From: Phoronis ovalis
Taxonomy: Eukaryota > Phoronida > Phoronidae
Reading direction: 5' to 3'
DNA length: 21,819 nucleotides
Assembly: GCA_028565635.1 (NCBI GenBank)
Contig: JAOXYB010095604.1
Location: 1 to 21,819, forward strand
The notes under the pieces were generated by a model that saw nothing but the letters and a program-made list of their open reading frames with translations, was not told the DNA's origin and ran no database searches. Positions 1 to 9,400 of the stretch are shown here, in pieces; position 1 is the stretch's first letter, and each line of letters starts with the position of its first letter. Position numbers and translations under genes: made by a program.

Positions 1-50
1 TCCGCGGCACATCCCCGTAGTCAAAAACTTTGAGTACCCCCCGGGCTTTG
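1..50 (-). repeat. Fragment of a dispersed repeat (GGGGGGTACTC / GGGATGTGCCGC type)
   Basis: Read on the minus strand this edge contains CCCGGGGGGTACTC followed about 15 bases later by CGGGGATGTGCCGCGG, a GC-rich block in otherwise AT-rich DNA. From memory this motif pair belongs to a repeat common in cnidarian and other marine invertebrate genomes; I cannot check that here. It lies just inside the intron that follows the kringle exon and is cut by the window edge. Confidence 0.4.
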
Positions 51-92
51 GTTGTATCACGATGGATGATCTGTTGCATAATGAATACTCAC

Positions 93-363
93 TGCTAGTT
101 CCTTCGGGATTTCTATAGTAGTTTTGCGCAGCATAAACGCTGGAGTCATAAGGAAAATCATCATTCTGTGCACCGATTTGAGGATGGCTGTATGGAGCTT
201 GGGGCGACCACTTTTGACATGTCTTGCCACTAACTGTTTTGCTTTGCGTACCAACATACGCAGAACCAAGTCCATTAGTAATGCAATCAACGTTCTCTAC
301 TGCCGCTGCAACTGCCAATGCACCCAGTGCAGCAATTACGCTTATCACTCTTAAACACCGTAT
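93..363 (-). CDS. Secreted kringle-domain protein, 5' coding exon (partial gene)
   Basis: The minus strand has one open frame of 90 codons plus one base. It opens with a hydrophobic leader (RVISVIAALGALAVAAAVEN) that looks like a signal peptide, followed directly by a kringle: the first Cys (VDC), GLGSAYVGT, the second Cys at SGKTC, QKWS, the PYSHP segment (usually PH.H) and NYYRNPEGTS, where most kringles have NYCRNPDG. The exon ends at a strong donor, A|GTGAGT, so the last third of the kringle lies beyond the left edge. A likely acceptor (TTTTTTTAAG) precedes it at 364-366. There is no ATG in this frame before a stop, so the start codon should lie in an unidentified upstream exon. Kringles are disulfide modules of secreted proteases, growth factors and receptors; nothing after this exon is visible, so the full protein cannot be named. 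The third kringle Cys is replaced by Tyr. Confidence 0.75.
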
Positions 364-1227
364 CTTAAAAAAATTGTCTGATTATAATATGTGTTCCATT
401 TACACTATGAATAATAATATACAGTAATATACATAATATACATTTATAATAATAGACATTAATATGCATAATATACATGATACTATAATATACATTTACA
501 ATACAATATTATAACAAAATTAACAATGGTAAATGTGAATGTTATGATGTGTCACTTAATGTTGCAAGTTTTTCAAAAAATTCATATTTAAAGAAAAGTG
601 AAAGTTGTACGGAAATGCCCAATTGCGGTTTTAGAGGGGGTTTTGGTCGTTCGATAGAGCTTCCTTCAAGAAAGGAAAAAATAATTTAAATAACGAAACA
701 ACTTTAACCTGAACCAAGAATTCTTGATCGAACTGCCTTCAACTAAAGCTAATTTAAATGACGAAAAAATTTAACCCCTCACCCTAAAATTCTAGATCGA
801 ACTGCCTTCAACTAAAGCTAATTTAAATGACGAAACAATTTAACCCCTCAACCTAAAATTCTCTAGCTACCCTGACATCAACTACCTAAAATGATTAACA
901 ATTTTCGTTTCTAAGATAAAACATCTGCATTATTATACAATAGATATGATAAATACAAAATGAAGAAATCATCACGACACACAGCTATTTCCAACTCCTA
1001 CAGTTCTACGGTAAAAAAATGAACTTAATTTTGATATAGTAAGTTCTATGTTTTTGTCAATACGTGTTTTATTCTGCTTACACTGAAAAAAAATTATTAA
1101 AGAGCCATGCAGCGTTGTAGTGGAGAATGTGTGTTCTCACGGACACAAGCTGAATAGCTGTCATGCAACATGTCGTTGAACGGACATTTAAGTATTGTAA
1201 ACTAACCTGAGCTGCATGGAAACTTAC
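364..1227. other. Probable first intron of the kringle gene; no coding exon recognised
   Basis: This stretch is AT-rich with ATAATATAC-type simple sequence near 405-510 and the 69-bp tandem repeat at 663-876. I searched the minus strand for a short exon with an ATG that could supply the kringle start, between the candidate first exon and 364, and found none with good splice sites. Confidence 0.45.
663..876. repeat. Tandem repeat, about 3 copies of 69 bp
   Basis: Copies start at 663 (diverged, about 73 bp), 736 and 805 (69 bp apart). Copies 2 and 3 share CCTTCAACTAAAGCTAATTT, AAATGACGAAA, TTTAACCCCTCA and CCTAAAATTCT almost base for base. The third copy decays after about 870. Confidence 0.85.
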
Positions 1228-1269
1228 CTTGAAATATCTTCACTTGAGCAAGACTATAAAGTGTAGACT
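1228..1269 (-). other. Candidate non-coding first exon (5' UTR) of the kringle gene
   Basis: The minus strand shows an initiator TCAGTC with its A at 1269, exactly 31 bases after the start of a TATA box, and 42 bases later a near-consensus donor TCAAG|GTAAGT. The exon has no ATG. It is the only promoter-plus-donor arrangement seen upstream of the kringle exon, so I assign it to that gene by inference. It could instead start an unrelated transcript. Confidence 0.4.
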
Positions 1270-1292
1270 GAAACTGTCAGGTAAGGTACACA

Positions 1293-1300
1293 TATTTATA
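1293..1300 (-). promoter_or_regulatory. TATA box (TATAAATA), minus strand
   Basis: TATAAATA lies 31 bases upstream of a TCAGTC initiator, the canonical spacing, and the initiator is followed by a short exon ending in a strong donor. It probably drives the kringle gene. Confidence 0.45.
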
Positions 1301-2758
1301 CATGCGCGCCCAGTGTGTGTCGTTACAATCTCATTAATTTTTGATGGAGTGCCACTATAGTTTTTAATAAACTGTTGTTTACACTCATGCCTACTTTTGT
1401 GATATTAATTTACACCCCACACGTGCTTTAATGCCACGTACATTAAGTACAAAGCTGTAATTATACACAGCCAAAATTGCTACGAATAATTAAGTTTTAA
1501 AAACATTTATTTCCAGTTCTAAACGTATTTTACTTGTGTCTGTGATCGCACTTGTTGGATTAAAAACCAATTTTAATTGTTTATAATTACAGATAACTTA
1601 TATACATACATTTTACGTTCTTTCAACAAAATTATTATCTGAGTTTTTATTTCCCTTTTCATTTTTTTAACTACATATTATCTGCATGTTGTCTTAAATA
1701 TTCAGGTGAAAGTTAAAATACACATTGTAACTTATTGCTGCTTTTTTATATTCTTCTTCTTGTTTGTATTATTTTTTTATACTTTTTTGTATCATTTGTT
1801 CTTGTTTTGTATCAGCAAGGATATTACCTATCCTATTTAATATCCTTGGTCTCATTTATTCTTTTTTAATTGAAATAAATAAATTCCAAAAAAGTTTTAA
1901 AAATAAAAAAAGTTAAAATATGGGATGTTCTGATTTATTTTACTGGAATTGCAGCTAGGACTATTTTCTGAATTTTCTTAGCCAGCTAATTAATAAGTTA
2001 TTTTAATAAAAAACAAAAGCGAAACTTGAAAATGTAAAGTCCATTAATCTTGTAATTCTTGTGCATGCTTTGCGCAGTATCGAGTGTTTTTCAAGTGGAA
2101 TTAAAAGCACTGATCTCTTCAAGGTCGGTTAGAGAATTATAAAATCCAAATTCTCTTCATGAATCAACAACTACATATTCTATTCATATGCAAAATACTC
2201 GTTATTGTACAGATGTAAAGGCGTGTCTTGTTTTGAACAATTTCTATTAAAACAATTGTAGGAAGTTAAAATCAGAGATTGAGTAAATGCGATCAAAAAT
2301 TACCACCCAAAAGTAATGAAGATCCATATAAACGCTAATAGAATCGGGTGAAAGTAAATGTATTGTTCTTGTCTCTGGTTAAGAACGATTCATTTGTTTA
2401 TAAAGCTAAACCGTGAAAGTTATAGTGGTTTTCTAAATTGTATTATTTTAATCTTTGTTTTGTTTATTATTTGTTTTGTTGTAAGAGTTATTACATATGG
2501 ACTTTTCATATTTTGTAATCATACGTTAGAACAAAATAATAATGCCTATTAATAGAAAATAAATAATAATAAAGAGTAGAAACAGGTATAACACAAAATA
2601 TCATTCGTGAGTTAATTGTTAACGCAGTGGTCGAATACGTACACTATAAGCGTTTAATATATAAAAGGCAGAGGAGTAACAACAATGATAACAATGGAAC
2701 GAACCCATATATCTATACTTCGAACAATTCATGCCTGACACTACTACATTATATCAGT
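1301..2758. other. Intergenic, no gene seen
   Basis: T-rich and A-rich simple sequence (especially 1735-1910) and scattered short chance frames. The plus-strand frame at 2358-2552 is low-complexity and resembles nothing. A TATATAAAAG string at 2658 is followed only by a 17-codon frame, so I do not call a gene. Confidence 0.5.
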
Positions 2759-2760
2759 TA

Positions 2761-2778
2761 GGTTTCCGAGTTATGCTC
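2761..2778 (+). repeat. Left terminal inverted repeat
   Basis: Exact 18-base inverted match to 3512-3529, preceded by TA. Confidence 0.8.
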
Positions 2779-2974
2779 ACACCAGATAAGGTACTAAATA
2801 CTGGTTTGTGACAGCTCCTCAGGTTTTTCTAGTGTCATCAGCTTAGTCTGTCAGGGAATTGCTGGGGAAACACAGAATCCTGAATTCCGTATACAGAAAT
2901 ATATACACACAAGCACTAGTTTATGTATTTAGAGGGATAGGGGTCATCAAACTATTCAGGTAGATAGAGCGGGG

Positions 2975-3420
2975 GCAAGCTTATTTTCCTACAGGTGTGA
3001 AAGGGATATTTTATTTTCGTACTGTGGAAATCATTGAATTTTATTTTGGTCCGTGCAATGTGATAAACGTTATGTTTTATTTTCGTGTTATAGCGTTACA
3101 TAAATTTTTATTTATGCAATAAGATTATCATTTTTTATTTCTTTGCAATGAAATTGTACCCTCTTGCTTACCCCCTTTGTAGCTCCTCTAACGAAAATGC
3201 ATGGGTATGAAAAGGCAAGGAACATAATCCAAACAATAATTTGCAGTATAATTATCTTCTTAGGAGTGTCCAATAGACTATTAGTACTGCGTACAACCTG
3301 TTTATACAATAATTATTGTTGAGGTGGGCAAGGGTTATATTATTTTCGTGACCCACGATTGCAGGAATTTATCATTTGTGATTCGTGAAAAGGCAATATT
3401 ATTTCCTTCAAGCGGCGGTC
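2975..3420. repeat. Degenerate array of TTTTATTTTCGTG-like units inside the TIR element
   Basis: Variants of TTATTTTC recur at roughly 30-40 base spacing from 2980 to 3150 (CTTATTTTCCTACA, TTTTATTTTCGTAC, TTTTATTTTGGTCC, TTTTATTTTCGTGT, TTTTTATTTATGCAAT, TTTTTATTTCTTTGCAATG) and again at 3340-3420 (TATTATTTTCGTGA, GGCAATATTATTTCCTTCA). It looks like a decayed minisatellite forming the body of the element. Confidence 0.55.
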
Positions 3421-3511
3421 CCTACTCATTTCCCCCCTCAATGTCTCGTAATAACAGATATTTCTGACGTGATTTTACCGCATCACAAACCTGTATGTTG
3501 TATATACAAAA

Positions 3512-3529
3512 GAGCATAACTCGGAAACC
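3512..3529 (-). repeat. Right terminal inverted repeat
   Basis: Reverse complement of 2761-2778 without mismatch, followed by TA. Confidence 0.8.
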
Positions 3530-3531
3530 TA

Positions 3532-5409
3532 CAGTAAGTAACTGCCATAACTAACTAGAAAGGTATTCGTAATGCACATTCCTTTTCTACGTATAAACAT
3601 CAAGTTAAAGCTACATTGGGAGGCCATTTAATAATGTAGACAGAAATGTTTGTATTGATAATCGTGGCGTGACTATCCGTCGGTATAATAATGCGGAGTG
3701 TATAGATCGGGGAGTAGTTATGCAGGCACTTCGATCATATTAATTGCAACTGTTACGAACTGTCACTGTACCAGTATTCATTTCGTTTAATGAAATGGCT
3801 GATTGCACCCCTTGTTTACATCCTCCACGCAAAATCTAAAATTATAACACCTTTAATAAATGTTTGATACAAAACATTAGGAGTGTACATTATTATGAAG
3901 AACTCACGGTGCATTCTTAGGTCGTCCAGTTGTAATCTAAGCCGAAATCAAAATATCTCTTGTACTTGCAGTAGCTCTGTATAAATTGTTGAGTAAAAAA
4001 TAAAGAATACTGCCCTCATCACAAAAGCACGAATCAGGCTGTGCGTGTGTATTGTATCAGCATATAAAGTAATTCATGCAGTTCCCGTTTATAAAGTCTT
4101 AATTAAATATACACCATGCAAACACCTAGTAAAGTCTCCTCCGTTCTTATATGTTATATTTTCAGATGTAAATCTTTTTCTGTGAGCAATGTTTCTCTGT
4201 CCCTTTTCTTCCTGTTTCCTTGGCGGCCAAGTGGACTTTTTTCTATGTGACAAGTGGGAATATTTTCGCACAAATGAAAAGATATCACAATTTGAAAATG
4301 TCATTTTTTACATTTTACATTTTTCCGATCATTCACATCCTGATAGTCTGTTGTGCACATGGCTTGCCGCAAATATTTTGGTTGATTGGAAAATGATAAT
4401 TAGTATCCTGAGTGATTATCTCTATTTGTGACACACTACATCTCAAAAATATGTATTTCGATTATCTTTTTAAAATGAGAATGGGGTGACTTTTAGTGTT
4501 GATTCTGCATGCAGTTTTAAAGTCTGCTAAAACGATGTCCGGTTGTTTACAGTTTCTCACAGTACCTGTACCTATACCAATTCCAATATTTTTGCATATC
4601 GATCTAATTGTTATAGAACTCACACATGCTTTTTGAGTACTGTATTTATATATACTACTAGTATATAGTAATTATATTGTAACATTACAATTGCACTATA
4701 TATGCATATATACTACCTTTTGTTATCAAACTGGATTAGAAAGGCGTGCGTACAAATATGGTTAAACTTTCAAAGAGGAATTACAACAAAGGAGAATATG
4801 AATGTCTTGATGATAAGTTCGTCACTATAAGTTCTATACAACTTTTCATTTCCATTTATTTCGGTAAGTAGGCTGCTATTAGGCGTGTGCTATGTACTGC
4901 TATACTAGCTGCAGCATATATTTTAAACTGACAAATCTACACTCAAACTGTATGTACTGATTCAATGCATTTTGTCCATGTACTTAGTAAAATATGTTAA
5001 AGTGACAATAAACTATTATATTATTATTATAATTTGCAAAATCGGATACATAATTAGGATGCAATAGAATGTTTCTACGCGTTCAGTTTAGAAACCCATA
5101 ATCATTGTTACACAGCTTATGCCATAAGATCACATCTGGTGACTCACCCCACTTCTTACACGACAAGATCACGGGCAATCCTTCGACCTGACATTCAGGG
5201 TCAATGCAGAACGCCAGATATATACATAACATATGAGATAAACAATAATCAGTTTGAATTAAAACTTTTAAATATTCCCGGTATATATTATATAACCAAC
5301 TTGTGATCTTAACTTGATAAGACGATCTTATTGCAGGAGGAATGAAGTAAATATTGAAGCCATATACCCACACATAAACGCTCGAAGACAATAGATAGCA
5401 AAATACACA
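3532..5409. other. Intergenic, no gene seen
   Basis: AT-rich with a TATA/AGTATA-rich patch at 4645-4710. Short frames at 4089-4431 on both strands have no recognisable domain. The 137-codon minus-strand frame at 5083-5496 runs into the next TIR element and is judged a chance frame. Confidence 0.45.
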
Positions 5410-5411
5410 TA

Positions 5412-6086
5412 CCATATTTATCCAAATAAACGTCCATCCCTCTTTCAAATGGACACATCTAAAAACAGAAAAATAAAATAAACGCACACTCTCCATTAAA
5501 CGCCCGGAGGCTGTAACTGTTTAATGACACAAAAAATTTGATTATATATAGCCCCTATTTGGAGTCACAACCTATTACATATTTTGTGGGGAATCTCCAT
5601 TCCATACACGGCAGGTGTAGACTTTCATTTTTCACCATTTGTGGTCACAACAACAATGCACCCACTGCGAAAAAAATGTTAGATTCTCAAAGGAACGTGA
5701 CTATTTTACCATTTTACACTGCATGGGACATTTCCTTAAACATCTTTAGTGTAGATTAGTGTAGATTAGTGTAGATTCGACATTAGAGAGCTGAACATAC
5801 TGCATGTACCGTTACTAGTAGATTGAATATTTTATGAGTCATTGCTCTTTTTTTTAAACAACATGCAAATGTAACTGAATTATCAGAAATTTTACTGAAA
5901 AGGAAACTAAATGTTGTCTATAATTTGGTAAAATTAATATCTTTGGTTCCTAATAAACGCCCACCCAAAGAGCTACAAAACTAAACAAACACACAATCTC
6001 TATTAAACGCTCCCTCTCTAATAAACACCCTCCCTGAGGAGCTCGAAAATGAAATAAAAACCCCGGGTTTATTTGGAAAATTACGG
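5412..6086. mobile_element. Non-autonomous TIR element (MITE-like), about 675 bp, flanked by TA
   Basis: Left end CCATATTTATCCAAATAAAC (5412-5431) matches the reverse complement of the right end (6067-6086, CCGTAATTTTCCAAATAAAC) at 17 of 20 bases, and both ends abut TA (5410-5411, 6087-6088). The subterminal regions mirror each other too, with repeated TAAACGCCC / TAATAAACGCCCACCC blocks near both ends (5480-5510 and 5950-6030). No transposase frame is present. The ACGGTA...GGGCGTTTATTAG style resembles a repeat I recall from several marine invertebrates, unverified. Confidence 0.7.
5747..5777 (+). repeat. Three tandem copies of a 10-mer (TAGTGTAGAT)
   Basis: GTAGATTAGT recurs three times head to tail inside the TIR element. 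Confidence 0.8.
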
Positions 6087-6103
6087 TATGGCACTAATGA
6101 TGA

Positions 6104-6110
6104 TATAAAG
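6104..6110 (+). promoter_or_regulatory. TATA box (TATAAAG) of the transporter gene
   Basis: TATAAAG is followed 26 bases later by an initiator-like TCAGTA (A at 6130) and lies about 190 bases upstream of the transporter ATG. It sits only about 16 bases beyond the right end of the TIR element. Confidence 0.4.
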
Positions 6111-6295
6111 GTTATTCTTAATGGCTATCAGTATTTAAAACAATAAGTCTGTGGCTTTGACCGGCGGACTTTAGATATCAGATCAAAATTTGAAGATCTG
6201 TGTTAGCAGATCAACGCTTTGCTTGTACAGTAATCGTTACAATCGATACTGCTACTTAATATTGTATTATCACTTTCCTAGCGTGTTGTCCAAGG

Positions 6296-6428
6296 ATGGA
6301 GAAAATAATATGGAGATTTTTAAGTTTATCTGTGGGAACATTAATTTCACTCCTGACGTCCTGCTATCTGGCGTTCAACCTGTACTGCAATGCATTGAAA
6401 CAGACATTCAACTATACGCAATCAGAAG
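6296..6428 (+). CDS. Transporter exon 1 (start codon, helix 1)
   Basis: 44 codons plus one base from MEKIIWRFLSLSVGT to YTQSE, ending at donor AAG|GTAACC. The spliced codon G+TT gives Val, continuing as YTQSEVELSSSF, as expected in this family, where a helix 1 plus amphipathic YSQSEL-like stretch precedes helix 2. Confidence 0.8.
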
Positions 6429-9400
6429 GTAACCGTTCTATTAATCAAGCTACGGAATTATTTCAACTATATGTTATGCAGTAGAATGGACTGTAAAAAC
6501 ACAACACAGGTTTCAAGATTGTAATTCAGACTGAGTTTAATTAATAATTATGTAACATTTATAAAGAAAGAAAGAAAGAACCTTGAACATGGAAGCTAGT
6601 AAACAGGCAAATAACTGGATGTCTTGACCAGTTCGTTCATGAGATAATAAGTGTTTATTGGACAACGGCCAATGAAAACTCCTGGAATTAAGTATTTGAA
6701 ATACAGTTACAGCACGTACACCTGTGTTGTTCAATATTTAATCAAGTTTGGCCAGACAATGACCAATGAACCTTTCTAAGTATAAAGTGATAAACATGTC
6801 CATTGATTCTGGATGTCAGTTAATAATGAATGAATAAACAACTATGAATAAATAATTATCAGTATATCATACACTTAAATCAACTATATTAATTACTATA
6901 GTCTTCATATGGAAAATAATTATTATTTTAAGTGTTACTGCACTAGTTATTCTTGGTGAATTTACAAGAAAATGTAAAGATTTTTATATTTGTTTCTGAC
7001 AAAAGAAAACTTTTTCTGTTTATACGGCTTGAAAAAATCCAGCGAAACTCAATTCATGATCAATTTTGTTGTATTTCAGTTGAGCTGTCGTCGTCCTTTA
7101 TTGCTATAGGCGCACAAGTATGTTTACCAGGCACGCTTCTATTTAACAAATTTGGACCCAGGGTGGCCATTACCGTTGGTTTCGTTCTGGGCGTTACCAG
7201 CTACGTCTTGCTGTTCCTGACTACAAGATTTGTTGATACATTTGTAAAGCTGAGTGGAGTTATGGCGCTTCTTCACTTTACTGCAGGTAGGTAAATCAAC
7301 TGTCACACTAAATAACAAATGAAAATATAATTTTAAATAATAGATTTAGGCCATAAAGTAATGTAATTGTCAAGCGTGACATTCTGTTATTTTTTGCATC
7401 GTTATTTTTTATCACAATGTGTACTTTAAAAGTTCCAAAATTTTGGTTAGAGTTCAAATATCATCAGTTGACCTCTTAAATTACTGATAAACAAAGTTTT
7501 CTGTAAAGGAGGCATCATTTAATATTTGGATATCATGTATTTTTTGCATTTACTCAGTAAAATTCTCAGAATTGATATGTCTACAAACCGAATTATTAAG
7601 ATAATGATAATTCGATTTGTAAACATGTCGATTCTGAGAAGCATATACATTACTTATTAGCATGTTTAAACAAAAGTTATGAAACAGAAATTTTCTGTTC
7701 TTTTCAATAAAAAGAATAATAATACGTATACACTCGAGCTAGAATTGCTGATTAACTAAACTAAAACTTGTTTTTAAGTAATACAATCAGTGAAGATCAG
7801 ATTGGATTCAACTGAAAACATATAGTATATAAAAAACAACCATTAGAACTATTCTGGATATAGTTCAGTATACGCAAAAGAAAATAATCCTGAAAATGAC
7901 TTTGAAAAAGAATTAATTTGATCGATAAGATTGCTAATTTATTCAGAAATGGTTTAGAGTATTTCAATTTGAGGGAATCTTCTCTAAAAAGTGGATACAA
8001 ATCCGTAACCATGAGGCTAAAAGTTGTATAGTAAACAATGGCTGACCCACTGGCTACTTTAAATTTAGCAGAGGGCTGTACGTACACCATGGCACGAGAC
8101 TTTGTTGGCACTACATAGGAATGTAGTACCGGAATATTAATACATGTATTTTTTGGGGTACGTGGCGGTTTAGTTTTGGATGTATTGTAATTTTAACATG
8201 TTATACTTTCAGACTAAAGCAATCAAATTCCAGAATCATTACAATTTTTTTTTAAAATCGGGATTTGAATTTGCCTCTAGAATAATGCGATTCGTCAAAT
8301 CATCAAAAAACCTACCCCTTGAAACAAAAATCATCAAAAAAAACCTGCATGCTCCATGACCTGAATATAAGGAATAATATCAAATGCTCAACGAGTTCTT
8401 TTAAGGGCAGCTTGTTTGACGCGGTTTCTTTGAATTTGTGAAAAAACGTACCCCTTAAAGTGAAAAGATAGGACTTATATTAGATGGTACCAGATGACAA
8501 ATCTTGACCCAGACCACAGTGCCCAGACAAGGTAAAATAAATAGGAAAAATGCACTCCTTGAAACGGACGCCGTGCCGAAAAATAGACACCCATTGAGCG
8601 CCGGGCATACCCGTCATCACTTTCTATTTTTGTGACTCCCAGGTTCTGATTACTAGTTCACCATAACAGCTGAAATGTAAGGTATGTCAACTGCATGCAT
8701 AAGTCACTACAGACTTAGCAGTCCGAGTGTGTATTTGGTATGATAAAGGGCCTGGGATGAAGGGTAAAGAAAGATATGCTGCACACACGGGTTCACTTCC
8801 GTATAAATACATTTTGGTTTAGAACGAGATACTGTTACGCATTAAGAATTAAACTTCTACTTTTGCATATACTTTGCAGGTCATAGTTTTGCCTACATAA
8901 TTATGGTTTCTGTATTAGTTAACGTGGAGAATTTCGGACGTAACCATCGAGGCAAAGTTCTCGCTCTGGTGGATGGTTTAGTTGCTGGCGGCGTTTCAGT
9001 AATCGCAGTCATTTACAACTATGTGTTTGTGCAAGGACATATTGTGGATGCCGTCAATCAAAGAATGGATATGTTTTTTCTGGCAGTTGCTGGTAGCTTC
9101 CTATTCGTATGGATCTTGGGAATGATATTTTTACAAAAGTATCCGTTACCAGAAAATGACTATGAAAGATTAGATGGCCACAGGGACGATACAATCCAAT
9201 CAAAAAAGTGCAATGTTTGTAAATACAACAAGTCAGATGGTGGTATAGGAAATTCAAAATACTCAATCAATAACGATCCAGATCTTCCGAAAGCTTACAG
9301 TACTTTCATTCACGATGAAAGAGACAACAATTCAGAACCTGATACTGATAGATTTTCTACTTCATACAGCGCAGCTATAGTGAATCATCTTTCGTTATCA

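Larger units (their letters stand above)
2761..3529. mobile_element. Non-autonomous TIR element (MITE-like), 769 bp, flanked by TA
   Basis: GGTTTCCGAGTTATGCTC (2761-2778) is repeated as an exact 18-base inverted copy at 3512-3529, and both ends abut TA (2759-2760 and 3530-3531), consistent with a TA target-site duplication as made by Tc1/mariner-like transposases. Inside there is no transposase frame, only the TTATTTTCGTG-type degenerate array, so it would have moved in trans. Confidence 0.75.
7287..8879 (+). other. Transporter intron 2
   Basis: Phase 1 intron of 1593 nt. It contains the 78-bp near-perfect hairpin at 7563-7640 and a dispersed-repeat-like region at about 8265-8640. The minus-strand frame at 7797-8111 has no recognisable domain. 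Confidence 0.75.

Noticed and set aside
2656-2755. Strong TATATAAAAGG with a following ATG on the plus strand
   Set aside because: The frame after it is only 17 codons (ends TGA about 2753) with no donor recognised, so I do not call a gene.
5083-5496. 137-codon minus-strand open frame
   Set aside because: It has no recognisable domain, runs from intergenic sequence into the TIR element at 5412 and has a low-complexity aromatic-rich composition, so it is best explained as a chance frame.
7797-8111. 104-codon minus-strand frame in transporter intron 2
   Set aside because: No domain, no splice context and composition like random AT-rich DNA.
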